From positions 124,001 through 188,000 of the forward strand of contig OY723267.1 in NCBI GenBank assembly GCA_963210315.1: a DNA stretch of 64,000 nucleotides. The letters are read 5' to 3'. Shown here one piece after another: positions 38,801 through 53,100 of the stretch. Numbering within the stretch: position 1 is the first letter of the stretch; the number at the start of each line of letters is the position of its first letter. The notes below the pieces were generated by a model, which saw only the letters and a list, made by a program, of their open reading frames with translations, was not told where the DNA came from and ran no database searches. The translations under genes were made by a program, and so were the position numbers. Source of the stretch: Rhynchopus euleeides. Lineage: Eukaryota > Euglenozoa > Diplonemea > Diplonemida > Diplonemidae.

Positions 38801-41800
38801 ACAGCTCCAGACTTTCAGGAATCTGAATGCCCACAGCTCCAGGTTTTCAGGAATCTGAATGCCCACAGCTCCAGACTTTCAGGAATCTGAATGCCCACAG
38901 CTCCAGACTTTCAGGAATCTGAATGCCCACAGCTCCAGGTTTTCAGGAATCTGAATGCCCACAGCTCCAGACTTTCAGGAATCTGAATGCCCACAGCTCC
39001 AGACTTTCAGGAATCTGAATGCCCACAGCTCCAGACTTTCAGGAATCTGAATGCCCACAGCTCCAGACCTTCAGGAGTCTGAATGCCCACAGCTCCAGGT
39101 TTTCAGGAATCTGAATGCCCACAGCTCCAGACTTTCAGGAATCTGAATGCCCACAGCTCCAGACCTTCAGGAGTCTGAATGCCCACAGCTCCAGGTTTTC
39201 AGGAATCTGAATGCCCACAGCTCCAGACTTTCAGGAATCTGAATGCCCACAGCTCCAGACTTTCAGGAATCTGAATGCCCACAGCTCCAGACCTTCAGGA
39301 ATCTGAATGCCCACAGCTCCAGGTTTTCAGGAATCTGAATGCCCACAGCTCCAGACTTTCAGGAATCTGAATGCCCACAGCTCCAGACTTTCAGGAATCT
39401 GAATGCCCGCAGCTCCAGACTTTCAGGAATCTGAATGCCCACAGCTCCAGACTTTCAGGAATCTGAATGCCCACAGCTCCAGGTTTTCAGGAATCTGAAT
39501 GCCCACAGCTCCAGACCTTCAGGAATCTGAATGCCCACAGCTCCAGACTTTCAGGAATCTGAATGCCCACAGCTCCAGACTTTCAGGAATCTGAATGCCC
39601 ACAGCTCCAGGTTTTCAGGAATCTGAATGCCCACAGCTCCAGACTTTCAGGAATCTGAATGCCCACAGCTCCAGACTTTCAGGAATCTGAATGCCCACAG
39701 CTCCAGGTTTTCAGGAATCTGAATGCCCACAGCTCCAGACCTTCAGGAATCTGAATGCCCACAGCTCCAGACTTTCAGGAATCTGAATGCCCACAGCTCC
39801 AGACTTTCAGGAGTCTGAATGCCCACAGCTCCAGGTTTTCAGGAATCTGAATGCCCACAGCTCCAGACTTTCAGGAATCTGAATGCCCACAGCTCCAGGT
39901 TTTCAGGAATCTGAATGCCCACAGCTCCAGACTTTCAGGAATCTGAATGCCCACAGCTCCAGACTTTCAGGAATCTGAATGCCCACAGCTCCAGACTTTC
40001 AGGAATCTGAATGCCCACAGCTCCAGACTTTCAGGAATCTGAATGCCCACAGCTCCAGACTTTCAGGAGTCTGAATGCCCACAGCTCCAGGTTTTCAGGA
40101 ATCTGAATGCCCACAGCTCCAGGTTTTCAGGAATCTGAATGCCCACAGCTCCAGACTTTCAGGAATCTGAATGCCCACAGCTCCAGACTTTCAGGAATCT
40201 GAATGCCCACAGCTCCAGACTTTCAGGAATCTGAATGCCCACAGCTCCAGGTTTTCAGGAATCTGAATGCCCACAGCTCCAGACTTTCAGGAATCTGAAT
40301 GCCCACAGCTCCAGGTTTTCAGGAATCTGAATGCCCACAGCTCCAGACTTTCAGGAATCTGAATGCCCACAGCTCCAGGTTTTCAGGAATCTGAATGCCC
40401 ACAGCTCCAGACTTTCAGGAATCTGAATGCCCACAGCTCCAGACTTTCAGGAATCTGAATGCCCACAGCTCCAGACTTTCAGGAATCTGAATGCCCACAG
40501 CTCCAGACTTTCAGGAATCTGAATGCCCACAGCTCCAGACTTTCAGGAATCTGAATGCCCACAGCTCCAGACTTTCAGGAATCTGAATGCCCACAGCTCC
40601 AGACTTTCAGGAATCTGAATGCCCACAGCTCCAGACTTTCAGGAATCTGAATGCCCACAGCTCCAGGTTTTCAGGAATCTGAATGCCCACAGCTCCAGAC
40701 TTTCAGGAATCTGAATGCCCACAGCTCCAGGTTTTCAGGAATCTGAATGCCCACAGCTCCAGACTTTCAGGAATCTGAATGCCCACAGCTCCAGGTTTTC
40801 AGGAATCTGAATGCCCACAGCTCCAGACTTTCAGGAATCTGAATGCCCACAGCTCCAGGTTTTCAGGAATCTGAATGCCCACAGCTCCAGACTTTCAGGA
40901 ATCTGAATGCCCACAGCTCCAGACTTTCAGGAATCTGAATGCCCACAGCTCCAGGTTTTCAGGAATCTGAATGCCCACAGCTCCAGACTTTCAGGAATCT
41001 GAATGCCCACAGCTCCAGACTTTCAGGAATCTGAATGCCCACAGCTCCAGGTTTTCAGGAATCTGAATGCCCACAGCTCCAGACTTTCAGGAATCTGAAT
41101 GCCCACAGCTCCAGACTTTCAGGAATCTGAATGCCCACAGCTCCAGACCTTCAGGAGTCTGAATGCCCACAGCTCCAGGTTTTCAGGAATCTGAATGCCC
41201 ACAGCTCCAGACTTTCAGGAATCTGAATGCCCACAGCTCCAGACCTTCAGGAGTCTGAATGCCCACAGCTCCAGGTTTTCAGGAATCTGAATGCCCACAG
41301 CTCCAGACGTTCAGGAATCTGAATGCCCACAGCTCCAGACTTTCAGGAATCTGAATGCCCACAGCTCCAGACCTTCAGGAATCTGAATGCCCACAGCTCC
41401 AGGTTTTCAGGAATCTGAATGCCCACAGCTCCAGACTTTCAGGAATCTGAATGCCCACAGCTCCAGACTTTCAGGAATCTGAATGCCCACAGCTCCAGAC
41501 TTTCAGGAATCTGAATGCCCACAGCTCCAGACTTTCAGGAATCTGAATGCCCACAGCTCCAGACCTTCAGGAATCTGAATGCCCACAGCTCCAGACTTTG
41601 AGGAATCTGAATGCCCACAGCTCCAGACTTTCAGGAATCTGAATGCCCACAGCTCCAGGTTTTCAGGAATCTGAATGCCCACAGCTCCAGACTTTCAGGA
41701 ATCTGAATGCCCACAGCTCCAGGTTTTCAGGAATCTGAATGCCCACAGCTCCAGACTTTCAGGAATCTGAATGCCCACAGCTCCAGACTTTCAGGAATCT

Positions 41801-44800
41801 GAATGCCCACAGCTCCAGGTTTTCAGGAATCTGAATGCCCACAGCTCCAGACTTTCAGGAATCTGAATGCCCACAGCTCCAGGTTTTCAGGAATCTGAAT
41901 GCCCACAGCTCCAGACTTTCAGGAATCTGAATGCCCACAGCTCCAGACTTTCAGGAATCTGAATGCCCACAGCTCCAGACCTTCAGGAGTCTGAATGCCC
42001 ACAGCTCCAGGTTTTCAGGAATCTGAATGCCCACAGCTCCAGACTTTCAGGAATCTGAATGCCCACAGCTCCAGACCTTCAGGAGTCTGAATGCCCACAG
42101 CTCCAGGTTTTCAGGAATCTGAATGCCCACAGCTCCAGACGTTCAGGAATCTGAATGCCCACAGCTCCAGACTTTCAGGAATCTGAATGCCCACAGCTCC
42201 AGACCTTCAGGAATCTGAATGCCCACAGCTCCAGGTTTTCAGGAATCTGAATGCCCACAGCTCCAGACTTTCAGGAATCTGAATGCCCACAGCTCCAGAC
42301 TTTCAGGAATCTGAATGCCCACAGCTCCAGACTTTCAGGAATCTGAATGCCCACAGCTCCAGACTTTCAGGAATCTGAATGCCCACAGCTCCAGACCTTC
42401 AGGAATCTGAATGCCCACAGCTCCAGACTTTGAGGAATCTGAATGCCCACAGCTCCAGACTTTCAGGAATCTGAATGCCCACAGCTCCAGGTTTTCAGGA
42501 ATCTGAATGCCCACAGCTCCAGACTTTCAGGAATCTGAATGCCCACAGCTCCAGGTTTTCAGGAATCTGAATGCCCACAGCTCCAGACTTTCAGGAATCT
42601 GAATGCCCACAGCTCCAGACTTTCAGGAATCTGAATGCCCACAGCTCCAGACCTTCAGGAGTCTGAATGCCCACAGCTCCAGACTTTCAGGAATCTGAAT
42701 GCCCACAGCTCCAGGTTTTCAGGAATCTGAATGCCCACAGCTCCAGACTTTCAGGAATCTGAATGCCCACAGCTCCAGGTTTTCAGGAATCTGAATGCCC
42801 ACAGCTCCAGACTTTCAGGAATCTGAATGCCCACAGCTCCAGACTTTCAGGAATCTGAATGCCCACAGCTCCAGGTTTTCAGGAATCTGAATGCCCACAG
42901 CTCCAGACTTTCAGGAATCTGAATGCCCACAGCTCCAGGTTTTCAGGAATCTGAATGCCCACAGCTCCAGACTTTCAGGAATCTGAATGCCCACAGCTCC
43001 AGACTTTCAGGAATCTGAATGCCCACAGCTCCAGACCTTCAGGAGTCTGAATGCCCACAGCTCCAGGTTTTCAGGAATCTGAATGCCCACAGCTCCAGAC
43101 TTTCAGGAATCTGAATGCCCACAGCTCCAGACCTTCAGGAGTCTGAATGCCCACAGCTCCAGGTTTTCAGGAATCTGAATGCCCACAGCTCCAGACTTTC
43201 AGGAATCTGAATGCCCACAGCTCCAGACTTTCAGGAATCTGAATGCCCACAGCTCCAGACCTTCAGGAATCTGAATGCCCACAGCTCCAGGTTTTCAGGA
43301 ATCTGAATGCCCACAGCTCCAGACTTTCAGGAATCTGAATGCCCACAGCTCCAGGCTTTCAGGAATCTGAATGCCCACAGCTCCAGACTTTCAGGAATCT
43401 GAATGCCCACAGCTCCAGACTTTCAGGAATCTGAATGCCCACAGCTCCAGGTTTTCAGGAATCTGAATGCCCACAGCTCCAGACCTTCAGGAATCTGAAT
43501 GCCCACAGCTCCAGACTTTCAGGAATCTGAATGCCCACAGCTCCAGACTTTCAGGAATCTGAATGCCCACAGCTCCAGGTTTTCAGGAATCTGAATGCCC
43601 ACAGCTCCAGACTTTCAGGAATCTGAATGCCCGCAGCTCCAGACTTTCAGGAATCTGAATGCCCACAGCTCCAGACCTTCAGGAGTCTGAATGCCCACAG
43701 CTCCAGGTTTTCAGGAATCTGAATGCCCACAGCTCCAGACTTTCAGGAGTCTGAATGCCCACAGCTCCAGGTTTTTAGGAATCTGAATGCCCACAGCTCC
43801 AGACTTTCAGGAATCTGAATGCCCACAGCTCCAGACTTTCAGGAATCTGAATGCCCACAGCTCCAGACTTTCAGGAATCTGAATGCCCACAGCTCCAGAC
43901 TTTCAGGAGTCTGAATGCCCACAGCTCCAGGTTTTCAGGAATCTGAATGCCCACAGCTCCAGACTTTCAGGAATCTGAATGCCCACAGCTCCAGGTTTTC
44001 AGGAATCTGAATGCCCACAGCTCCAGACTTTCAGGAATCTGAATGCCCACAGCTCCAGACTTTCAGGAATCTGAATGCCCACAGCTCCAGACTTTCAGGA
44101 ATCTGAATGCCCACAGCTCCAGGTTTTCAGGAATCTGAATGCCCACAGCTCCAGACTTTCAGGAATCTGAATGCCCACAGCTCCAGGTTTTCAGGAATCT
44201 GAATGCCCACAGCTCCAGACTTTCAGGAATCTGAATGCCCACAGCTCCAGGTTTTCAGGAATCTGAATGCCCACAGCTCCAGACTTTCAGGAATCTGAAT
44301 GCCCACAGCTCCAGACTTTCAGGAATCTGAATGCCCACAGCTCCAGACTTTCAGGAATCTGAATGCCCACAGCTCCAGACTTTCAGGAATCTGAATGCCC
44401 ACAGCTCCAGACTTTCAGGAATCTGAATGCCCACAGCTCCAGACTTTCAGGAATCTGAATGCCCACAGCTCCAGACTTTCAGGAATCTGAATGCCCACAG
44501 CTCCAGGTTTTCAGGAATCTGAATGCCCACAGCTCCAGACTTTCAGGAATCTGAATGCCCACAGCTCCAGGTTTTCAGCAATCTGAATGCCCACAGCTCC
44601 AGACTTTCAGGAATCTGAATGCCCACAGCTCCAGGTTTTCAGGAATCTGAATGCCCACAGCTCCAGACTTTCAGGAATCTGAATGCCCACAGCTCCAGAC
44701 TTTCAGGAATCTGAATGCCCACAGCTCCAGACTTTCAGGAATCTGAATGCCCACAGCTCCAGACTTTCAGGAATCTGAATGCCCACAGCTCCAGACTTTC

Positions 44801-47800
44801 AGGAATCTGAATGCCCACAGCTCCAGACTTTCAGGAATCTGAATGCCCACAGCTCCAGACTTTCAGGAATCTGAATGCCCACAGCTCCAGGTTTTCAGGA
44901 ATCTGAATGCCCACAGCTCCAGACTTTCAGGAATCTGAATGCCCACAGCTCCAGGTTTTCAGGAATCTGAATGCCCACAGCTCCAGACTTTCAGGAATCT
45001 GAATGCCCACAGCTCCAGGTTTTCAGGAATCTGAATGCCCACAGCTCCAGACGTTCAGGAATCTGAATGCCCACAGCTCCAGACTTTCAGGAATCTGAAT
45101 GCCCACAGCTCCAGACTTTCAGGAATCTGAATGCCCACAGCTCCAGACTTTCAGGAATCTGAATGCCCACAGCTCCAGACTTTCAGGAATCTGAATGCCC
45201 ACAGCTCCAGACTTTCAGGAATCTGAATGCCCACAGCTCCAGACTTTCAGGAATCTGAATGCCCACAGCTCCAGACTTTCAGGAATCTGAATGCCCACAG
45301 CTCCAGACTTTCAGGAATCTGAATGCCCACAGCTCCAGGTTTTCAGGAATCTGAATGCCCACAGCTCCAGACTTTCAGGAATCTGAATGCCCACAGCTCC
45401 AGACTTTCAGGAATCTGAATGCCCACAGCTCCAGGTTTTCAGGAATCTGAATGCCCACAGCTCCAGACTTTCAGGAATCTGAATGCCCACAGCTCCAGAC
45501 TTTCAGGAATCTGAATGCCCACAGCTCCAGACTTTCAGGAATCTGAATGCCCACAGCTCCAGACTTTCAGGAATCTGAATGCCCACAGCTCCAGACTTTC
45601 AGGAATCTGAATGCCCACAGCTCCAGACTTTCACGAATCTGAATGCCCACAGCTCCAGGTTTTCAGGAATCTGAATGCCCACAGCTCCAGACTTTCAGGA
45701 ATCTGAATGCCCACAGCTCCAGACTTTCAGGAATCTGAATGCCCACAGCTCCAGACTTTCAGGAATCTGAATGCCCACAGCTCCAGACTTTCAGGAATCT
45801 GAATGCCCACAGCTCCAGGTTTTCAGGAATCTGAATGCCCACAGCTCCAGACTTTCAGGAATCTGAATGCCCACAGCTCCAGACTTTCAGGAATCTGAAT
45901 GCCCACAGCTCCAGACTTTCACGAATCTGAATGCCCACAGCTCCAGGTTTTCAGGAATCTGAATGCCCACAGCTCCAGACTTTCAGGAATCTGAATGCCC
46001 ACAGCTCCAGACTTTCAGGAATCTGAATGCCCACAGCTCCAGACTTTCACGAATCTGAATGCCCACAGCTCCAGACTTTCAGGAATCTGAATGCCCACAG
46101 CTCCAGGTTTTCAGGAATCTGAATGCCCACAGCTCCAGACCTTCAGGAATCTGAATGCCCACAGCTCCAGACTTTCAGGAATCTGAATGCCCACAGCTCC
46201 AGACTTTCAGGAATCTGAATGCCCACAGCTCCAGACTTTCAGGAATCTGAATGCCCACAGCTCCAGACTTTCAGGAATCTGAATGCCCACAGCTCCAGAC
46301 TTTCACGAATCTGAATGCCCACAGCTCCAGGTTTTCAGGAATCTGAATGCCCACAGCTCCAGACTTTCAGGAATCTGAATGCCCACAGCTCCAGACTTTC
46401 AGGAATCTGAATGCCCACAGCTCCAGACTTTCAGGAATCTGAATGCCCACAGCTCCAGACTTTCAGGAATCTGAATGCCCACAGCTCCAGACTTTCAGGA
46501 ATCTGAATGCCCACAGCTCCAGACTTTCAGGAATCTGAATGCCCACAGCTCCAGACTTTCAGGAATCTGAATGCCCACAGCTCCAGACTTTCAGGAATCT
46601 GAATGCCCACAGCTCCAGACTTTCAGGAATCTGAATGCCCACAGCTCCAGGTTTTCAGGAATCTGAATGCCCACAGCTCCAGACCTTCAGGAATCTGAAT
46701 GCCCACAGCTCCAGACTTTCAGGAATCTGAATGCCCACAGCTCCAGACGTTCAGGAATCTGAATGCCCACAGCTCCAGACTTTCAGGAATCTGAATGCCC
46801 ACAGCTCCAGACTTTCAGGAATCTGAATGCCCACAGCTCCAGGTTTTCAGGAATCTGAATGCCCACAGCTCCAGACTTTCAGGAATCTGAATGCCCACAG
46901 CTCCAGACCTTCAGGAGTCTGAATGCCCACAGCTCCAGGTTTTCAGGAATCTGAATGCCCACAGCTCCAGACGTTCAGGAATCTGAATGCCCACAGCTCC
47001 AGACTTTCAGGAATCTGAATGCCCACAGCTCCAGACCTTCAGGAATCTGAATGCCCACAGCTCCAGGTTTTCAGGAATCTGAATGCCCACAGCTCCAGAC
47101 TTTCAGGAATCTGAATGCCCACAGCTCCAGACTTTCAGGAATCTGAATGCCCACAGCTCCAGACTTTCAGGAATCTGAATGCCCACAGCTCCAGACTTTC
47201 AGGAATCTGAATGCCCACAGCTCCAGACTTTCAGGAATCTGAATGCCCACAGCTCCAGACTTTCAGGAATCTGAATGCCCACAGCTCCAGACTTTCAGGA
47301 ATCTGAATGCCCACAGCTCCAGGTTTTCAGGAATCTGAATGCCCACAGCTCCAGACTTTCAGGAATCTGAATGCCCACAGCTCCAGACTTTCAGGAATCT
47401 GAATGCCCACAGCTCCAGGTTTTCAGGAATCTGAATGCCCACAGCTCCAGACTTTCAGGAATCTGAATGCCCACAGCTCCAGGTTTTCAGGAATCTGAAT
47501 GCCCACAGCTCCAGACTTTCAGGAATCTGAATGCCCACAGCTCCAGACTTTCAGGAATCTGAATGCCCACAGCTCCAGACCTTCAGGAGTCTGAATGCCC
47601 ACAGCTCCAGGTTTTCAGGAATCTGAATGCCCACAGCTCCAGACTTTCAGGAATCTGAATGCCCACAGCTCCAGACCTTCAGGAGTCTGAATGCCCACAG
47701 CTCCAGGTTTTCAGGAATCTGAATGCCCACAGCTCCAGACGTTCAGGAATCTGAATGCCCACAGCTCCAGACTTTCAGGAATCTGAATGCCCACAGCTCC

Positions 47801-49884
47801 AGACCTTCAGGAATCTGAATGCCCACAGCTCCAGGTTTTCAGGAATCTGAATGCCCACAGCTCCAGACTTTCAGGAATCTGAATGCCCACAGCTCCAGAC
47901 TTTCAGGAATCTGAATGCCCACAGCTCCAGACTTTCAGGAATCTGAATGCCCACAGCTCCAGACTTTCAGGAATCTGAATGCCCACAGCTCCAGACCTTC
48001 AGGAATCTGAATGCCCACAGCTCCAGACTTTGAGGAATCTGAATGCCCACAGCTCCAGACTTTCAGGAATCTGAATGCCCACAGCTCCAGGTTTTCAGGA
48101 ATCTGAATGCCCACAGCTCCAGACTTTCAGGAATCTGAATGCCCACAGCTCCAGACTTTCAGGAATCTGAATGCCCACAGCTCCAGGTTTTCAGGAATCT
48201 GAATGCCCACAGCTCCAGACTTTCAGGAATCTGAATGCCCACAGCTCCAGACGTTCAGGAATCTGAATGCCCACAGCTCCAGACTTTCAGGAATCTGAAT
48301 GCCCACAGCTCCAGACCTTCAGGAATCTGAATGCCCACAGCTCCAGGTTTTCAGGAATCTGAATGCCCACAGCTCCAGACTTTCAGGAATCTGAATGCCC
48401 ACAGCTCCAGACTTTCAGGAATCTGAATGCCCACAGCTCCAGACCTTCAGGAATCTGAATGCCCACAGCTCCAGACTTTGAGGAATCTGAATGCCCACAG
48501 CTCCAGACTTTCAGGAATCTGAATGCCCACAGCTCCAGGTTTTCAGGAATCTGAATGCCCACAGCTCCAGACTTTCAGGAATCTGAATGCCCACAGCTCC
48601 AGGTTTTCAGGAATCTGAATGCCCACAGCTCCAGACTTTCAGGAATCTGAATGCCCACAGCTCCAGACTTTCAGGAATCTGAATGCCCACAGCTCCAGGT
48701 TTTCAGGAATCTGAATGCCCACAGCTCCAGACTTTCAGGAATCTGAATGCCCACAGCTCCAGACTTTCAGGAATCTGAATGCCCACAGCTCCAGGTTTTC
48801 AGGAATCTGAATGCCCACAGCTCCAGACTTTCAGGAATCTGAATGCCCACAGCTCCAGGATTTCAGGAATCTGAATGCCCACAGCTCCAGGTTTTCAGGA
48901 ATCTGAATGCCCACAGCTCCAGACTTTCAGGAATCTGAATGCCCACAGCTCCAGACTTTCAGGAATCTGAATGCCCACAGCTCCAGACTTTCACGAATCT
49001 GAATGCCCACAGCTCCAGACTTTCAGGAATCTGAATGCCCACAGCTCCAGGTTTTCAGGAATCTGAATGCCCACAGCTCCAGACCTTCAGGAATCTGAAT
49101 GCCCACAGCTCCAGACTTTCAGGAATCTGAATGCCCACAGCTCCAGGTTTTCAGGAATCTGAATGCCCACAGCTCCAGACTTTCAGGAATCTGAATGCCC
49201 ACAGCTCCAGACTTTCAGGAATCTGAATGCCCACAGCTCCAGACTTTCAGGAATCTGAATGCCCACAGCTCCAGACTTTCAGGAATCTGAATGCCCACAG
49301 CTCCAGACTTTCAGGAATCTGAATGCCCACAGCTCCAGACTTTCACGAATCTGAATGCCCACAGCTCCAGACTTTCAGGAATCTGAATGCCCACAGCTCC
49401 AGGTTTTCAGGAATCTGAATGCCCACAGCTCCAGACCTTCAGGAATCTGAATGCCCACAGCTCCAGACTTTCAGGAATCTGAATGCCCACAGCTCCAGAC
49501 TTTCAGGAATCTGAATGCCCACAGCTCCAGACTTTCAGGAATCTGAATGCCCACAGCTCCAGACTTTCAGGAATCTGAATGCCCACAGCTCCAGACTTTC
49601 ACGAATCTGAATGCCCACAGCTCCAGGTTTTCAGGAATCTGAATGCCCACAGCTCCAGACCTTCAGGAATCTGAATGCCCACAGCTCCAGACTTTCAGGA
49701 ATCTGAATGCCCACAGCTCCAGACTTTCAGGAATCTGAATGCCCACAGCTCCAGACTTTCAGGAATCTGAATGCCCACAGCTCCAGGTTTTCAGGAATCT
49801 GAATGCCCACAGCTCCAGGTTTTCAGGAATCTGAATGCCCACAGCTCCAGACTTTCAGGAATCTGAATGCCCACAGCTCCAGAC
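35811..49884. repeat. 32-bp satellite, 440 units
   Basis: A tandem of a 32-bp unit beginning CTGAATGCCCACAGCTCC and ending TTTCAGGAAT. Units start at 35815 and the last begins at 49863; the distance is exactly 439 x 32, so there is no net indel. The commonest variants are ...CCAGACTTTCAGG and ...CCAGGTTTTCAGG, with rarer ACCTTCAGGAGT, ACGTTCAGG, ACTTTGAGG and ACTTTCACG forms arranged in recurring blocks. The left 2 kb contains more one-off variants (CCAAAGCTCC, GAATACCC, GAATGTCC, GAAATCCC) than the interior. Each unit junction can form a 5-bp hairpin TTCAG-GAAT-CTGAA. There are no spacers, so it is not a CRISPR array, and stops occur in all frames. Confidence 0.98.
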
Positions 49885-50113
49885 CTGCTGCTCGCCGTAA
49901 GAGGACGGCAATGCGAAGGTGCGGCAGGCGTGCGGGGCGCAAACCCGCCCTCGTATCTCCGTCAGGTCACACTGAAAGGGGGGGAGGTGTCTTCCTTCAA
50001 CTTGACTTGTCGTCGGCGGTCCAACTGCTCTGCTGTCTACGAACTCCAACGAGACGTTGAAGCTCCAACAGAAAGTTCCACGATACTGATGTTGAGAATC
50101 CACGTTGAGCCGA
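49885..50113. other. Satellite-to-gene boundary, 3' flank of PPR gene
   Basis: The last 32-bp unit breaks off after CCAGAC at 49884 and unique sequence follows directly. These 229 bp lie downstream of the PPR gene stop on the minus strand and probably contain its 3' UTR. No further gene or RNA is recognised. Confidence 0.6.
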
Positions 50114-53100
50114 TCACAGCTCATCCGGGAACTTCTTTTCCCCGCGTGACGTCCGTTCTTTCAGCACATTTCCACGCAGCTTGCGGCTCCGTTGCATTGC
50201 GTGCGTGTGGGCCTTGCCACCACTCGTCTTTCTCCACTCAGACATGAACCGCTCCTGTGGTTGATTGTGTGTTTCGTGTGTCCAACGATCTCGTGTGTCA
50301 AACTTTGTCCCTGCCAGTTCTGTAGGAACTCGAACATGCGCCGCTCCATACCTGATCAGCCGTCCACGCTGCTGGGTCATGCGCTGTGTGTGCAAAGGAC
50401 TTCGAGAAGTACGGCTTGTTGAGATCATAGTCATCAGTCTCCGCTCGCTTTTGCATTTTCAGCAGCATCCTTGCGGGGCTGTCCTCGTCCGTCCTGTTAC
50501 TCTGCTCGCCCCCCTGGTCGAGTGTCCCATCAGCCTTGTAGGCGTAGGGTGCAGCAGCCATGCGCTCGCGGTGCCACTCATTGACTGCGGAATCTCCCGC
50601 GCCCACCTGTACGAGAAAGCGCGTGAAGCAATCAGAGTCATGCAGTGACGAGTATACCTGTGTGTTGTTCGCCAGCACCTTGTCAAAGGAAGCGTGATCC
50701 ACCGCAAGTGTTCCAGGTGTGGAGGCTGTGTAAGCCATCCAGTCATTGACCTTCGTCCCCTCGCGCAGCGTTTGAGTGTTCTCGATGTGCATGGGCTGGT
50801 AGCCCATCTGGGCGAGCGCGACCGAACGATCTTCAAAGCTGTCACCAACCAGTGTCCCATCCGGGTTGACACCCGAATCAGAACTCGGGAAAGCAAAGCC
50901 ATCAGGGGTGAGGCCTGTCATCGGGGCAGGAGCCTCACCGGGGTGGGCCAGTGTCACTTCATCGTCACCTGCGAACAAAGTGTTCGACAAGTTTTTCCGC
51001 CTCTCCATCAGCGATTTTGCCCGCCTGATGGCATCACGCTTCGGGCCCATGTCATCGATCAGCTTCTTGATGAAGTAGGCACCACCACTGGAAATGGTCT
51101 GGCCACTCCTCTCCAGCGCCTTCATGTAGTCCAGGGCCACATCGACACTCCCGTCGCGGCCAGTGCGGATGTGCGCCGCCATCATGTCGACGTAGATGCT
51201 CTTCGCCAGCCGCACTCCTGCGAGCGTGCCCTCTGCAAAAGCAGCCTCGGCATCGTCAAGCGCGTCGACATCGCCGTTCTGGTCCAGGCGGAGAAGCATG
51301 GACACGTAAGAACCGTACAACCGAGGCATCACTTCCACGTGAGGTTGGCACTCTTCCGCCCAGATGCGGCGGAGTTCCGAAGGCTTGAGAAGCGCAGCGA
51401 GCCCGAGGAGGTGATACCGCGTGTGAGGGATGGCGGAGGGATGCTCCTTGGCAAGGTTAAAAATCGTCATCCCTTCCTGGAACATCCTCTCGCGCCACTC
51501 ATCGAGGGGGGGTGGCGAGTCGTGGTCAGCTTCCCACATCTGCTGCTGCTTCGCGGCCCAGCGGTTCACATCCTGCGGACGACGCCCGGACGTCGGGGGG
51601 ATGCTCCTCGAGTAGCCCAGAATGATCTGTAAAAGGTGGTAGGTCAAGGCACATGTCACGTGTGTGCATGTCAAGGCACATGTGGGTCCCTTGTTCCAAA
51701 GACATACCGCCGCGTACACACGGTCCGTCGGCGGGAGCTTCCGCTGCCGCATGGTGATAAACAGTTCGCGCACCTTGTCGACATCACCACGCACCCCTTC
51801 AACCCACATCAACTGTGAGTACACCATTGGGGACCACGGCATTCCTGTGGGATAAGGATGCGGAAAACAAGACTCAAACCATACCAAGATACTTCATCTG
51901 TTGCGCGTAGGTTTGCATCTCGAGGTACCACTCGCTGTCAATCGCGACGTAGCGCAGGGCTCGCAGTAAGGTCTCGTAATGAGCCCGCGTTGGCTCCATC
52001 CGATACACTTGTGTCATCTCGTACATGACGTTGAGGGCCCTTCTCGCATTGGACTCCCGCTCTTGCGACATGTCATTGAGGTGCGCCAGCATGGTGCAGA
52101 GGAACGTTTCGTGGTTTGGGTTCAGGTTTGCGAACATTCTGATGTTCTCTGCAACCTTCAGGGCGGACTCCTGGTCGTAGTTGTTGCAGTAGCAGAGCAT
52201 CAAGGCATTCCAGGTGTTGATGCACGGGGTGATGCCTTGATTCTTCATGTCCTCGATGGTGTTGTAAGCAATCTGGACAGCCGCACTTCCGCATTCCGAC
52301 AACGCGCGGACGTACGCAGCCCAGTGCGCTGTCGACTTGTCCGCAGGATCCAGCAGCTCTTGAGACAAGTTCCAGTAGTATTGCACGTACTCGAGGTCGC
52401 CTGTCCGACCCACAGCGGCAATCACGGACGGGCTGATGTGGTGAAGATGTTGTGAAGCTGTTGCAAGGGCAGGCATACATAATTTCCGCGACAGGCTCTT
52501 CACATTGGGTAGCAACAGCCACCAGCGTCTGGGACGCAGTCAAAGCTCGCTCTCTCTGTCGCACGCGAGTGCTCTGCGAAGGAGGGGCTGGAGGTAGAGA
52601 AGCCTCGCCCACTCCTTCGTCCATCAACTTGTTCTGACCTCGGAACACTTCCGCAGGGCCGGTGCCAGCCTTGTCGACAGGAGGTGCCGCAGTTTCAGAT
52701 ACAGATGCCTCTGAAACTTCGCCTCCGACTTCACCTTCGGTGCCACCTGCAGGGGGCACTTCAGTTTCAGATTCAGCGCTTGTGGTGGGGAGGAGGAGCT
52801 CCTCGCCTTCACTCACTCCGTCGATCAACACGTCGCCCTCGCGCACCACAACGTTGTAATGAGCAGCAAGCAGTTTGTCGTGTTCTTTAATCGGCAGGGC
52901 CTTCAAAGAATCGACTGACACACCAGGCAGCTCCCGGAGCCTGTCCACGAGAGAGGTCAACAAAGGGAAGCTCTCAGAAAGGTACAGCGACTTCTCCGTC
53001 GACGGAGGGGGCTCCTGTGGTGATGTGCAGATGGCGAGATGGCGAGATTGATTCATACCGGCACTGGCATCAGGTGTGCGTACCTCACCCTCCTCACAAT

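Noticed and set aside
35811-49884. CRISPR array
   Set aside because: Units are directly adjacent 32-mers with no unique spacers, and the context is eukaryotic.
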